NCBI RefSeq assembly: GCF_954871325.1
Contig: NC_088775.1
Location: 58,691,561-58,755,560, forward strand
Origin: Gordionus sp. m RMFG-2023
Taxonomy: Eukaryota; Nematomorpha; Gordioida; Chordodea; Parachordodidae
Reading direction: 5' to 3'
DNA: 64,000 bases
Shown: one piece after another, positions 10,640 to 20,899 of the stretch
Layout: each line of letters opens with the position of its first letter
Position numbering within the stretch: the first letter of the stretch is position 1
Notes under the pieces: model-generated
The model's database searches: none
What the model was told of the DNA's origin: nothing
The model's input: only the letters and a program-made list of their open reading frames with translations
Made by a program: the position numbers and the translations under genes

Positions 10640-11470
10640 AAACTGATATATATATAGTATATCTGCCCCGGTCCCTATATTCCCACTGCCCTGCAATAAA
10701 GTCCCCCACGAAAAATAATTCCTCTAATACTTTATTAAAAGCGAACCCCTTCAATTTACCACCCCTACCAAAAAAAATGCCATTATTTTCTTTCCTATCC
10801 CATACTCTGCAAAAACTAATCCTAAACTCACCTACTCCTTTAATAACTAATTAACACTTATGACCAACATATACTCAAATACTACAATAAAAATTCTAAC
10901 TTCCATATTTACCTAATTATTAAACTAATATACTAAAAAAATAAATTCAATTACTTCAACATAATTTCCTTATTTCAACACACACACAAATACTTCAACA
11001 AAAAAAAACATAGACGCAATTATTTCAACAAAATTCCCTTATTTTAACATAAAGTCAAATACTTCCACAAAAATTCTAACTTCCATATTTACCTAATTAT
11101 TAAACTAATATACACAAAAAACAATAAATTCAAATATTTATCTGATTATAAAATAACACAACATTTTTTTTTACCTTTTTTCCTTTTTATGAATTTAATA
11201 CCTTACTTGGATTCTTTAAAACAAAATAACTTTTGTAATTCCAACTTCTCCCTCCTCCCCTTTTATACTTTTCCTTACCCAAACTCTCTAGTCATCTTTA
11301 TTTAATTCAAATCTAATTTTAATTTTACTTTCTTCTTTTCTCACCAATTTGCTTTTTCAAATTGATTTATGACTCTTTTTAACTCTTCTTTTTTTTTCAC
11401 AACCCAAATTTTCGGCATATCATTCCCTTTTTTTTCTTTTTTTACAATTTCAATTTTACTTTCGACTTTA
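10640..11470. repeat. Pyrimidine-rich 3' region with a ~180-bp duplicated segment
   Basis: The stretch AAAAATTCTAACTTCCATAT with TTTACCTAATTATTAAAC occurs at about 10885-10930 and again at 11065-11110, each followed by TTCAA-rich sequence. It lies inside gypsy 1 after the integrase C-terminus. No coding potential is visible. Confidence 0.5.
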
Positions 11471-11477
11471 CTCTAAC

Positions 11478-12481
11478 TTAACCTCCCAAAAATTTTTTTT
11501 TAATCTTTTGATTTATTACTCCCTTATTTCTTTCCCTTGTAACTTTTATCTTGTCACTTTCTAACTTATTCATACATTTTATCTTGTTATTTCTTTCTTT
11601 CAAACCTTTTAAATTAAATTTCCTTCCACCTGTCGCGAACATCTCACAACTTATATAACTTAAAGTATCCTTGTACTTCACCGAAAAATTGTTAACTATT
11701 ACTATTTTCCCCGCCAACCATATTTAGCAACTCATGCGGGTCTTCAATTATGCTAAACCATTTTACTAAGAGATACATGCATTAATTGCAATAATTATTT
11801 TTTTAATTACGAAGCTCCCCGGGCAAAGATATAATCTATTTTTCTTTGCTGTCATTTAAGATAACCTCATTAAGATAGGCAAAATGATGATTCTTTTTTT
11901 TTATTATTTCTTTTTTTTATTTAACCCCAACTCATATACTTTACGTATTGACCCCTTGATCTCCTCTTGCGAACCCTCTCAATTTTTCTGGTTCAATCCG
12001 CCTGCGAAGATGATTGCTGTGTCTCACTATCTGTCTCCCGTCGGCAAATTCCACCCTACTTACCCTGTTTCCAATATTTTCCAAAATCACCCAGAGCTCC
12101 TATTTTTTGTCAAATATTCTTGCCCATATTGCTTGCCCTACCATGAATTCCGCTTCATGCTATACTTCGAACCGTTTCTCTTCCTGACTTGCCGGTTTTA
12201 ATGAATCCAAACAAATTCGAATTCTTCCTCCTAAAAACTTCTCCGCCAGCGACGGTTCCTCCTCTTTTCTACTATTGTTATAATACGCCACCGCCACCCA
12301 CATCTCTCCGCCACCATCCTCTGACTTTCTCAACCAGTTCTTGACCACTGTTACTATCCTCCCCGCTTGTCCATTTTAACTCGGATGATACGGCGGCGTT
12401 AAAATGTGTTTCGCTCCAGTTTCTGCACAAAAGACTTTGAATTGTCTACTAATAAAAGCAGGACCCGCATCCGACACTACT
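11478..12481 (-). pseudogene. Gypsy 1 integrase, second half (after hAT insertion)
   Basis: Minus-strand continuation of the integrase interrupted at 12482-15776. From 12481 downward it reads VVSDAGPAFISRQFKV, which holds the second catalytic Asp (SDAG in place of the usual SDNG), then LTPPYHPS followed by a TAA and NGQA. The stop replaces the Ser of the YHPxSNGQAER motif. The catalytic Glu region is followed by broken frames. Near 12170-12100 the sequence HEAEFMVGQAIWARIF matches the F-x-VGQ-x-VW start of the gypsy integrase C-terminal domain. The rest down to 11478 is low in recognisable content. Confidence 0.75.
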
Positions 12482-12489
12482 GTCATAGC
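12482..12489. repeat. Target-site duplication GTCATAGC, left
   Basis: The 8-mer GTCATAGC in the gypsy integrase is repeated exactly at 15769-15776, on either side of the hAT insertion. Confidence 0.95.
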
Positions 12490-12959
12490 CAGGAATTTTT
12501 TAGTTTACACGCAGACATCTCTCTCCCGCAAAACTACCGCAATTGGAAATCTCCCGCAAAAATCTACCGCAATTTTTAAATTTTTCCGCAATTTTTTTTT
12601 TTAGTATTTTAACGTTTTTAATATATAAATAATAATTTTGAGAGATAGTAATTGATTATTTTTTATATTTTTAAAATAAATTTTAAATATTTCATAAAAC
12701 ATGTCTAATTTGTAAATTTCTTTTTATCCTGTTATTTTTATCCAATAATAAATCAACATCAAAGTCAGTACAGGGGAGTATATCGTATATCAACATCGAT
12801 TTTAATACAAAAATATTCTTCTAAAATAATAAATAATACAGATGCAACTACATCTGCGGAAATCGTATATCATGTAGTTCAACATTCACAGAGCTATAAC
12901 ATCACAATGTTTGTTGAATTTTTTTTCCATGATATTTAATGACTCCAATATAAGTGCAA

Positions 12960-14180
12960 ACCTACTTGATTTTAGTACCTGAATTTTAGAGATCAATTCT
13001 AAACGATTTGAAAGATGGGCATCCATATGCAATTCTAACAGTTGCATCTAATAAGGGAAATATTAAACCATTTCCCTTGATCCTTTTTATTTCAACTGAA
13101 TAAGAACATTTCAATAAAACTGTTAAAAATTTTTTCCTCGGATAGTGAAAAATCCATCGATGTAGCTAACCACATAATGTATATATAACTGATTCAGGGT
13201 TATCAATGAATTGCATGTCAGCTATCAGCTATCTGAGCTGATAATGCCTCTGTAAATTCCGGCAAAAACCAAAGTGTATTTACCTAATTGAGGCAGTACA
13301 ATAATGAATTAATAACATGATTCTTGCAAGAAGGCAATGAATGTACTATCTGGGGATGTCGAAAAAATAATTGATGAAATGTTTTAACGAATTTAGTTCA
13401 TCAACTAAAAGAGTTAATGAATTAAAAGAGTTACTGGAGTAGTCTGACTTGGAATGGTGTGAGTTGTTGCAATATGTACCTATCAGGTAGTTATCATTAA
13501 TATTTGCCATCGATAGAATTTTAAAATTTTACAAACCCTTAAAAAAATACTTTTAAAATAAAGATTTTAAAAGCTGTTCTAAAATTTTGAAAAATTTTTG
13601 GGAGTATAAAATGGCAGATTCAGTTGTAATCAGAATATTCTTTATTATTAAAGATTCACAAAATCATGCTACAGCTCTGTTCATCTCTACAGTTAAAAAT
13701 TGATAATAAATTATATGGCGCTGTTGCTAAAAATAATAATACTCTAAATACATTTTTAAATGAAGCAGATATTTTTATTAAGACAATTTAGAATATTTAC
13801 AATCAAAATTTGATTTTACGAACTCTATTTACAAATGTATAAATATGACCTTATTGATGGTTTTTGTAATTTAATAAATATATTAAAAATACTGAAAAAC
13901 ATTGATGGCTTGTTTGAGGAGATTGTAATTCTCGCTATTTTTTATGATTAGCCAGAATACTTAAAGTTATATCGTCTAAAAGTAGAGGAGAAATGGGTTG
14001 AATTTTTTCGTAATAACAATAAATCACCATGCTTGGAAAAGATATGCGAGTATGTTTTCTCCTTACCTCATTCTATGCCTCATCCGAGCGCATTTTTAGC
14101 CTGATGAGTACTGCCTGGAGAAAGGAGAGAAATTGGATTGCTTTAACAACATTAGAGGCTGAGCTAAAGGTTAAATAAAT
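12960..14180 (+). pseudogene. hAT transposase pseudogene
   Basis: Broken plus-strand coding sequence. At about 13005-13070 it reads DLKDGHPYAILTVASNKGN, the first catalytic Asp region of Ac/ZBED-like hAT transposases (STDASNKGN), here with the Asp replaced by Val. At 13915-14180 it reads EYLKLYRLKVEEKWVEFF and then, after a frameshift near 14070, ASSERIFSLMSTAWRKERN and ALTTLEAEL. That is the C-terminal dimerisation domain. The sequence between, about 13150-13900, is AT-rich with only scattered similarity. Non-functional. Confidence 0.75.
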
Positions 14181-14454
14181 TTATAATATGTCATGCTAGG
14201 AATTTTTAAAATATATCAAAAACGACGGTAAACGTTTAGTTACATTATTTAAATCCCAAATAAAATATAATTAACATTATAACTATTTAATTTTCCATAT
14301 TTTTTTTTATATTTTATAAAATCTTATTTATACATTCGCATAAAATATATTTTTTACATTGTAAATCAAAAATAGAGAGCATTATAATTTCCTCAAACAA
14401 AACATCAATGTCTGTCGTTACTTTTAAAATATTTGAACATTTTATTATAGTTTT

Positions 14455-15270
14455 ATCAATGGCGCCATAAAATTTATTGTCAATTTTTAACTAAGATGAA
14501 CACATCTGCAGCATAATTTTGTGAATCTTTGTTACTTCTGATTGAAACTGCACATTAACAGCATGCAGTAGATTTGCTACATGTAAAATCAATCCTAAAT
14601 ATACCTCTGTCATTCATTATTGAGAAAAATTTTCAAAATGTTAAGACAGCTTTTATAATTTTTATTTAAGAAATATGTTTTTAAAGGTTTATAAAATTTT
14701 AAGATTCTATCGATGGCGGGTATTGGGAACATATCACAACCAACATTGTGCCTACTCAATTCTGTAAATACACTCTGGTTTCCAAATTCTCTGAGGCATT
14801 ATCAGATCTGAAACCTGACATGCAATTTATTGATAATCCCGAATCTGCTATATTTACCATTATATGATTACCAATGATATATTGATGGTTGCCTATGTCT
14901 TTGGATTTTTCATTATTTAAGGGGAAAAAATTTAATCGTTTTCTTGAAACGTCCTTAATTTTGTTGAAATAGTGGTATTTCCCTTATTGGATGCATCTGT
15001 TAGAATCGCATATGTATGCACATCTTTCAAATCGTCAAGAATTGACCTCCTGAATTCAGGTTCTAAAACATTGATGATATCCTTGCTCATTTTTAATCTA
15101 CAAGTAAAGTTTTCATTTATCTTGGAGTCGTTAAATATTATGGGGAAAGATTCTACGCACATTGTAATGATAAGTATCTCTGTGAATATTGTACTACAAG
15201 ATAAGTGATTACAATTGCCACAACTGTAGTTGCATCTGTATTATTTCTTATTTTTGGAGAATATTTTTGT
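14455..15270 (-). pseudogene. Inverted partial copy of the same hAT transposase
   Basis: This segment is the reverse complement of parts of 12800-13790. For example, the piece around 14460-14560 matches 13625-13740, and 15220-15270 matches 12815-12850. The minus-strand frame 14932-15162 has VEPEFRRSILDDLKD-like sequence followed by HTYAILTDASNKGNTTI. It keeps the catalytic-type TDASNKGN motif that is mutated in the plus-strand copy. It has no dimerisation domain. Confidence 0.75.
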
Positions 15271-15768
15271 TTTCTGCACTGATTATAATAATGTGATTGA
15301 ACAATAATTAATAAAATAATTATCAATGAAATAAATACAATATTACCTTATTATGTATTTAAACGTGATACGTGATAATTAAGCCTCTATACCTAAAATG
15401 TTATGCACACACACAAAGTAGATTTCCAATTGCGGATTTTTCAGGGACATTCGCATAAAATATATTTTTTACATTGTAAAATTAAAATCGTTTATTTTTT
15501 TATAAAATTTTATCTTGTTTACATTCTTTTATATTTAAAAAGGATGGTTAGTTTTTTTATAAATCAATATATTTTAATAAATCAAGATGTTATTTTATTT
15601 TGAAAAATAGCTACCGACATTGTATTTATATAAACTAATTATAAAAAATAATAGGCGGATAATTAAGTCAATTTTTTAGCAATTTTAATATTTCTACCGC
15701 AATTCATATTTCTCCCACAGAATACCAAATTTCTCCCGCAATTAGAAAATTTTGACCCAGCAACCCTG

Positions 15769-15776
15769 GTCATAGC
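15769..15776. repeat. Target-site duplication GTCATAGC, right
   Basis: Exact copy of 12482-12489, at the right end of the hAT insertion. Confidence 0.95.
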
Positions 15777-16351
15777 GACCCCAAATTTAGCCCATAAATC
15801 TTTTAATACTTTTATCACGACTTGAGTGGTTAATCCTTTCACTTCCTTATACTCTACCCATTTTGAAAAAGCATCTACCACCAATATATATATTTTATTC
15901 TCAAAGTCAAAGAAATTCAAGTGGATGCGCACCCAAGACTGCGTTGCTTTCGCCACACATTTTCCCTATCTTTTCGAGACATCGGAGCCCAAGAATTACA
16001 TCTAACACAAGCTCGACTGATATTTCGAATGTCTATGTTTATTCCTGGCCACCAAACATATTCCCGTCCCCACTGTTTCATTCTTTCCATTCCTTGGTGT
16101 CTAGCATGCATCATCGCCAGCCATCGATCCCTTAACTTAACCGTTATAACATTCCAATTTCATTGCACCAAACATATTATAGCCAACTCTTTTTGTATAT
16201 ATTTATAGGTCTTGTCTCCCTCTTGCCACGTTTTCCGTCCCTTGAGGCACACTTTAATCCGTCTCAGTTCCTTATCTTTCAAAGTCACCCTTTTAATCTC
16301 TTCCCATGTCACAGGCCCGAATCTAGATATTCCAACCATAGTCCTAATCAA
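15777..16351 (-). pseudogene. Gypsy 1 integrase, zinc-binding and first core part
   Basis: The minus strand carries the HHCC zinc-binding domain: MMHARHQGMERMKQWGREY and WWPGINIDIRNI, then CVRC (16114-15960). The start of the integrase core follows: IHLNFFDFENKIYILVVDAF and VIKVLKDLWAKFGVAMT. The first catalytic Asp of the usual IH(I/L)DF motif is Asn here, so the enzyme would be dead even without the hAT insertion that cuts the gene right after VAMT. A frame change separates the two parts near 15950. Upstream, 16351-16160 is a linker with ELRRIKVCLKGRKTW. Confidence 0.82.
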
Positions 16352-16399
16352 CCTGTGCTCATTTTCTTATTCCCGTTCCTTTTGCTCTTTCTCCCCAAA

Positions 16400-17110
16400 A
16401 TCTTCACCCGCTCCGCATCTGGATAAAATGTCTGGTAAATAATTTTCTCTCCCTCTTTGATACTTCACTTGGGCATCCAAACTGCCCACCAGCATTATCC
16501 ATCTCTGCAGCCGGCAACAGCATTAATTCATTGTTGTCCTTCTTGAATAGATGCACCAACGGCTATGATCCGTGTAAATAACAAACCGGCGTCCAATTAG
16601 ATATTCACAGCATTTTGTTAACCCAAAAATAACGGCCAATGCATCTTGCTCAATCACTAAGTACCTGGTCTCTGCCGCTCCGCCGTTCTAAATATTCTTG
16701 GAAAAATAACACCGGCCTCTCTACCCCATCAATATAATGCAACAGCGCTCCTCCTACACCTTTATTAGATGCATCCACCGCTAATATTAACTCCAATTTA
16801 TTGTTAAAACACACTAAAACAAGTTCTTTTCCTATTCGACATTTTAATTCTTTGAAGAACTCCTCTTGTCATTTGTCCAATCAAATTTTCTTCCTTTCTT
16901 TAACAATTGATATAAAGGCGCTGCTATCTGAGCAAATCCCTCCACGAACCTATGATAATAATTTACCATCCCCAAAAATGCCTTTACCTCAGTTTTAATA
17001 TTAGGGCGGGTCATATTATTAATTTCTGTCATATTTCTGTCCACAGGCCGTACCTTCTTCCCCTTGATCTTATGCCCCAGATAAGTCACTATGTAACCCA
17101 CAACATCCAC
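16400..17110 (-). pseudogene. Gypsy 1 RNase H / connection region
   Basis: 17110-16844 reads VTYLGHKIKG and VKAFLGMVNYYHRFVEGFA followed by APLYQLLKKG, the thumb/connection of gypsy pol. Below 16844, in shifted frames, ELILAVDASNKGVGGALLHY is recognisable as the start of the RNase H domain (A-x-DAS-x-x-G-x-G), with LFFQEYLERR further on. Stops and shifts near 16680-16400 break the rest. Confidence 0.8.
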
Positions 17111-17783
17111 TTTTCTGCTCTCAATCCTTTCTCCTTGATTCTTCGAAACACTTCTTCCAATCTCCGTTCATGTTGTTCGGGATTTCTTCCCGTCACCAAG
17201 ACATCATCCATATAGTAGAAAACTCCCTCCATTCCCTGGAAAACCACAGCCATTGTACGCAGAAAAATAGGAGCTGAAACACTAAGTCCGAATGGTAATC
17301 TACAAAACGAGAACAATCCTTTCGGCGTAGTAATAGTCAATATTTTCCTTATCTTCGGTTTGACACGCAATTGCAGATAGGCATTAGAAAAATCCACTTT
17401 TGAAAAATAAACGCTTCCCTTTAAATTGGCCAGTATTTCTTCAATTCTGGGCAACGGATATTTGACCTCCACAACCCATGGATTAACGTGACTCGAAAAT
17501 CTGCTCATAAACGAAGTTTTTCGATGGCTTTCTTCACAGGCATTAACGGGGTCGCCAATTCACTGTATTCCACAGGACATACAATACCTTTCCGTACCCA
17601 TTGATCCAATTCCAATTCCTTTCTCCATTCAAATGGTATCCTCCATAACGCACAAAACTTTGGAACACAACTATCCTTTAATTTAATGTCTACTTCATAA
17701 TCTCTGAGGCATCCTAAGTCTTCGTTGAAAATTTCTTGATAACTTCGTCCTAATTTCCGAACTCCTTCTTGCACTTGGGTCAT
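17089..17783 (-). pseudogene. Gypsy 1 reverse transcriptase
   Basis: Two minus-strand frames (17783-17505 and 17508-17089) together give the palm and fingers of a Ty3/gypsy reverse transcriptase. Visible motifs are YPLPRIEEILANL, GSVYFSKVDFSNAYLQL, GLFSFCRLPFGLSVSAPIF and the catalytic box YYMDDVLVTG. A frameshift near 17506 interrupts the expected LR..GDF region just before FSSHVNPW. The catalytic YMDD is intact, unlike the protease and integrase active sites. Confidence 0.88.
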
Positions 17784-18029
17784 AGCCTATTATCTTCCCT
17801 CTTCTTCATTAGTCATCAATTCTTCTTCACTGGGCAGTGTCCTTTCCTTCATTACTTCCGGATTTTCTAGAGTCTTTGTATTAATAACTCCTCGATATTC
17901 TTGCGTCGTGGTAATTTTCTTGCTGTGGCCCTTCCTTCCTTTTCCCCGCCTTTCCTTCCTTCTCCCTCCTCTAAATATCACGACCCCTTTCAACAGCTCC
18001 AACGTGCCCCGGGTAATTTCTACCTACTT

Positions 18030-18420
18030 CTTCTCTTGAATCATTTTCTGTTGTTTCTCTCCTGGAATTCCTTTCCCCTATTTTACCCCTATTTCACCCT
18101 TAGAGTTATTCTCTTTTATTTCCGTTCTATAATTACCTCCCTTTATTTAGCTCTTTGAATTATTTTCTCTTGTTTTGTAACTTAAATTATCGCTCCTTGT
18201 TACGCTCCTGTAATTGTTTTTCCTTGGTTCACTCCTTAAATTATCGCTCCTTTAATTATTTTGACTTGTTTCGCTCCTTGAATTATCACTCCTCGAATTA
18301 TCGCTCCTTGTTTCGCCCCTAGAATTGTTTTTCCTAGTTTCGCTACTTATATTATTGCTCCTTGTTTCGCTTCTAGAATTATTCTCGCTGGTTCCCTCAT
18401 TAAACAATTCTCTCTCAAAG
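18030..18420 (-). repeat. Tandem repeat encoding a Ser/Arg/Asn-rich peptide
   Basis: A ~25-35-bp unit around CTTGTTTCGCTCCT-AGAATTATT repeats about ten times. Read on the minus strand it encodes short peptides of the type NNSRSETRSNN, open over much of the array. It lies between the protease and reverse transcriptase of gypsy 1, where a linker would be expected. It may be a spontaneous expansion in a disordered linker. Confidence 0.6.
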
Positions 18421-18520
18421 TAATAACCGCATATTCCTCATTCGTTATTGGTACAAATATGCCCCACCATGAAATTACTCCCCAAAAACTATACCATGGA
18501 CCAATTCCAGTGGTCCAATT

Positions 18521-18772
18521 TCAACCTAACACCGCTTCTATATTCCGATTAATAACCCATAAATCTAATATTTTAACCCTTTCCTCCGATGCAGCCACTA
18601 TCTCTACCCTACCCATTGATGTCAACAAGGTTTCATCAAACTGTCTTATTCTCAACCCCTTATTCTCTATCCTTTCCCCAGGCCAAATACTCTGATATCC
18701 ATTATATCCAATTACCGAAATGGCTGCTCCTTTATCAAATAGAACCATTCTTCCCCCTAAATTTATCAACAA
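18521..18772 (-). pseudogene. Gypsy 1 aspartic protease
   Basis: An ORF of 83 residues with the retropepsin pattern: MVLFDKGAAISVIGYNGY, later VINRNIEAVLG, where the family has a conserved ILG near the end. The active-site triad should be D-(T/S)-G; here it reads D-K-G, a single-base change from Thr (ACA to AAA). Activity is unlikely. It lies between gag zinc knuckles and the repeat-coding linker. Confidence 0.7.
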
Positions 18773-18906
18773 GGATCATGTACTATCCCCTCTTGTAGCA
18801 TATTTACGCATCCCTCCTTATTTGTATTTCGCTGATTAAACCCCTCCCTTGTCCCTCTTAACCATCTCGTCCCGACCCGTACTGCAGTTTTTTAACTATC
18901 ATATAG

Positions 18907-19475
18907 TCACAAATTCTCACAATCCCGCGCCATATGCCCACCCTTTCGGCATCGAAAACATTCCATATTTTTCTCCTCCAATTCTTTGACATTGAATGCC
19001 CACACCTCTTTCACTCTCTCCCGCTCAATTATCCTCACATTTAAAGCATTCGGACTCATCCCTCTCTGTGGAAAACCACTTTTGTTATTGTAATTGTTCG
19101 CATTACATTCCTCCTTATTATGCCCAAACGTACCACAACCCGCACATCTTAATCTCTCTTGTTTACCCGGACAATAAGGGGCTATATGTTCTAACTTTCC
19201 ACAATCAAAACATTTCGTACCACTCCAATCTCTGAGCATATGACCTGGTTTATCACAATATAACAACTCATTACCGCTCTCTACCGAGATTCAAAATTTT
19301 GTCTTATTTCTACTCTCCTTCCCCGAGAATTTTCTCTGGGCTCTTTATACGGTCGCAACACTTGATTATTTCCGAAACTTTGTTTATCAGAACCATATAC
19401 ATTATTGTTTATATCGCTATCCGTCCACCCTTTAATTAACTCCTGAACCGGTAACCAAGTAACTTTACCCATCAT
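18907..19475 (-). pseudogene. Gypsy 1 Gag: zinc knuckles and end of capsid
   Basis: The minus strand 19266-18907 carries a row of CCHC knuckles. CFDCGKLEHIAPYC, CAGCGTFGHNKEEC and CFRCRKGGHMARDC are intact C-x2-C-x4-H-x4-C motifs. A fourth (YCDKPGHMLRDW) has lost cysteines. Upstream, 19475-19281 (VTWLPVQELIKGWTDSD) is probably the end of the capsid plus a basic linker. Only ~370 nt upstream of the knuckles look coding before the leader repeats, so most of the capsid is absent or decayed. Confidence 0.78.
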
Positions 19476-19834
19476 ATCCTCCTCTCCAATATGTCACTCA
19501 ATGGTCAAAGTTTGTCCTTTAATTCTTACGCTGCGACTCCTTCTCATTCTCCTGTCCCAAACTAAACTACATATCCATATTAATAGTATAACCAGCGCTC
19601 CAAAAATATTATACTGAACCTCCCAGTATTTACCAAATTTTAAACTTTTCATCCTGGCGTTATAAAAAAATTATGATTAATTTCAAAATAAAAATATTGG
19701 TTATTTGTAATGTCAACAAGTATGATATTATAAGTAGCGTAAATAAGCCAATGATGCACATATACATGCACGCCTAATAGGTTAATGTATGACAAAATTC
19801 TTGAAATTTCTTGTAACAGATTTACGTTTAAAAA

Positions 19835-20345
19835 AATCTGGGCAGCACTTCCGTGGAACTGGCTTAATTAGTAAATTTTAGGTAAATTTGTCTAATAGAT
19901 TTATATATGCAAAAATTTGAGCAGCACTTCCGTGTACTAGGCTTATTTAGTAAAAATTTGAGCGAATTTCTAACAGGCTTATATATAAAAATTTGAACAG
20001 TACTTCCGTGTAACAGGTTTTTACTGGCCAAAATTTGGGCAGCACTTCCGTATAATTTGTCTTTAACTTAAACCCAACAAATGGGTAACCAAAATCTTAA
20101 CTAACCCAACAAATGGTTAGCTAACTCTTAACTATATCTTTCTCATGAAACCACCCAACAAATGGGTAACTAAACTCTTAACTATCGCTTACTCAATATA
20201 AACACCCAACAAATGGGTACTAAACTCTTAACTAAATCACTGACTATAACCGCCCAACAAATTGGTACTAAACTCTTAACTAACTCTTGCTGACTATAAC
20301 CGCCCAACAAATGGGTACTAAACTCTTAAATATCGCTTGTTCACT
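19835..20345. repeat. Two tandem arrays in the gypsy 1 leader
   Basis: The first array (about 19835-20060) repeats GCAGCACTTCCGTG with 40-80 bp spacing, four copies. The second (20070-20340) repeats CCCAACAAATGGGTA plus CTAAACTCTTAACTA, six copies about 30-55 bp apart. CCCAACAAATGGG can form a small hairpin. The arrays sit between the 5' LTR and gag, where packaging and leader functions are usually found. Confidence 0.8.
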
Positions 20346-20350
20346 TAGAA

Positions 20351-20372
20351 GGTCGCGAGTTCATGGCCACCA
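20351..20372 (-). promoter_or_regulatory. Candidate primer-binding site of gypsy 1
   Basis: Directly inside the 5' LTR the minus strand reads TGGTGGCCATGAACTCGCG. The TGG start fits pairing with the CCA end of a tRNA, whose 3' end would be ...CATGGCCACCA. I cannot say which tRNA. Confidence 0.45.
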
Positions 20373-20894
20373 CTTTCTAACTTAAATTTCTAACTTAAAC
20401 CTTGCTAACTTACGAACGAATTTTTTAATTTTAATTTATTTTTTAATAATTTTTTTTTTAGAATATATGTATACTTTTTTTTACTTGATATTTTTTTATT
20501 TTCTTTTTCCTTTCTTTTCCTTTTTCTTATTTTTTTCTTTCAACTAAAAATGGCTAAAATTTCTTTTTCAAATTTTCATTGAACAACAGGAATAATAATA
20601 ATTTATTTTTCTTTTTTTTCACTTTATATATAACATCGCGAAAAAAAATAAATAAAAAAAATAATCTAAAAAAACAATAAAATAATATTATCTTTCTTTC
20701 TTTTTTTTCAACAATGATAAACATACAAAAATCGATAAATTTTATTTCGTATAAACAATTACAGTATGTCTTAATTATTTCGTAAAAAATATGATAAACA
20801 TACAAAAATCGATAAATTTTATTTCGTATAAACAATTACACTATAACTAAATTATTTCGTAAAAACTATTACACAAATCTTTGCCAATCACATC
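20373..20894 (-). repeat. 5' LTR of gypsy 1
   Basis: Aligns with 9548-10080 from CTTTCTAACTTAA to CCAATCACATC, with scattered substitutions and indels. An ORF through it (20554-20835) is low-complexity and is not counted as a gene. Confidence 0.88.
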
Positions 20895-20899
20895 ACGTG
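20895..20899. repeat. Target-site duplication ACGTG, right
   Basis: Matches 9543-9547 at the other end of gypsy 1. Confidence 0.8.

Larger units (their letters stand above)
12490..15768 (+). mobile_element. hAT element inserted in the gypsy integrase (3279 bp)
   Basis: It begins CAGGAATTTTTTAG and ends ...CAGCAACCCTG, so both ends read CAGG inward, and an exact 8-bp duplication GTCATAGC flanks it. Subterminal zones on both sides (12515-12590 and 15690-15750) are rich in CTCCCGCAA and TACCGCAATT iterons in AT-rich sequence, likely transposase binding sites. Inside, a decayed hAT transposase runs on the plus strand (12960-14180) and a partial copy of the same gene runs inverted (14455-15240), giving a palindromic core. 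Excision would restore a continuous integrase gene. Confidence 0.93.
9548..20894 (-). mobile_element. Ty3/gypsy LTR retrotransposon 1 (minus strand)
   Basis: Two similar LTRs (9548-10080 and 20373-20894) bracket internal sequence read on the minus strand. The order is gag zinc knuckles, protease, reverse transcriptase, RNase H, then integrase, the Ty3/gypsy order. A 5-bp duplication ACGTG flanks the element. Total span is 11.35 kb, of which 3.28 kb is a later hAT insertion (12490-15768) in the integrase. Stops and frameshifts are spread through gag and pol, the protease and integrase have lost key residues, and the LTRs differ at several sites. It is an old, dead copy. Unusual parts are the tandem repeats of the leader, a repeated Ser/Arg/Asn peptide before RT, and an extra zinc-knuckle ORF after integrase. 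Confidence 0.93.

Noticed and set aside
11884-12604. Plus-strand ORFs of 105 and 66 residues
   Set aside because: They are antisense to the gypsy 1 integrase C-terminal region and run into the hAT end; no domain is recognisable.
15863-17215. Series of plus-strand ORFs
   Set aside because: They are antisense shadows of the gypsy 1 integrase, RNase H and RT on the minus strand; no recognisable domain.
20554-20835. 93-residue ORF on the minus strand
   Set aside because: It lies in the gypsy 1 LTR, is Phe/Lys/Ile-rich and arises from AT-rich low-complexity sequence.
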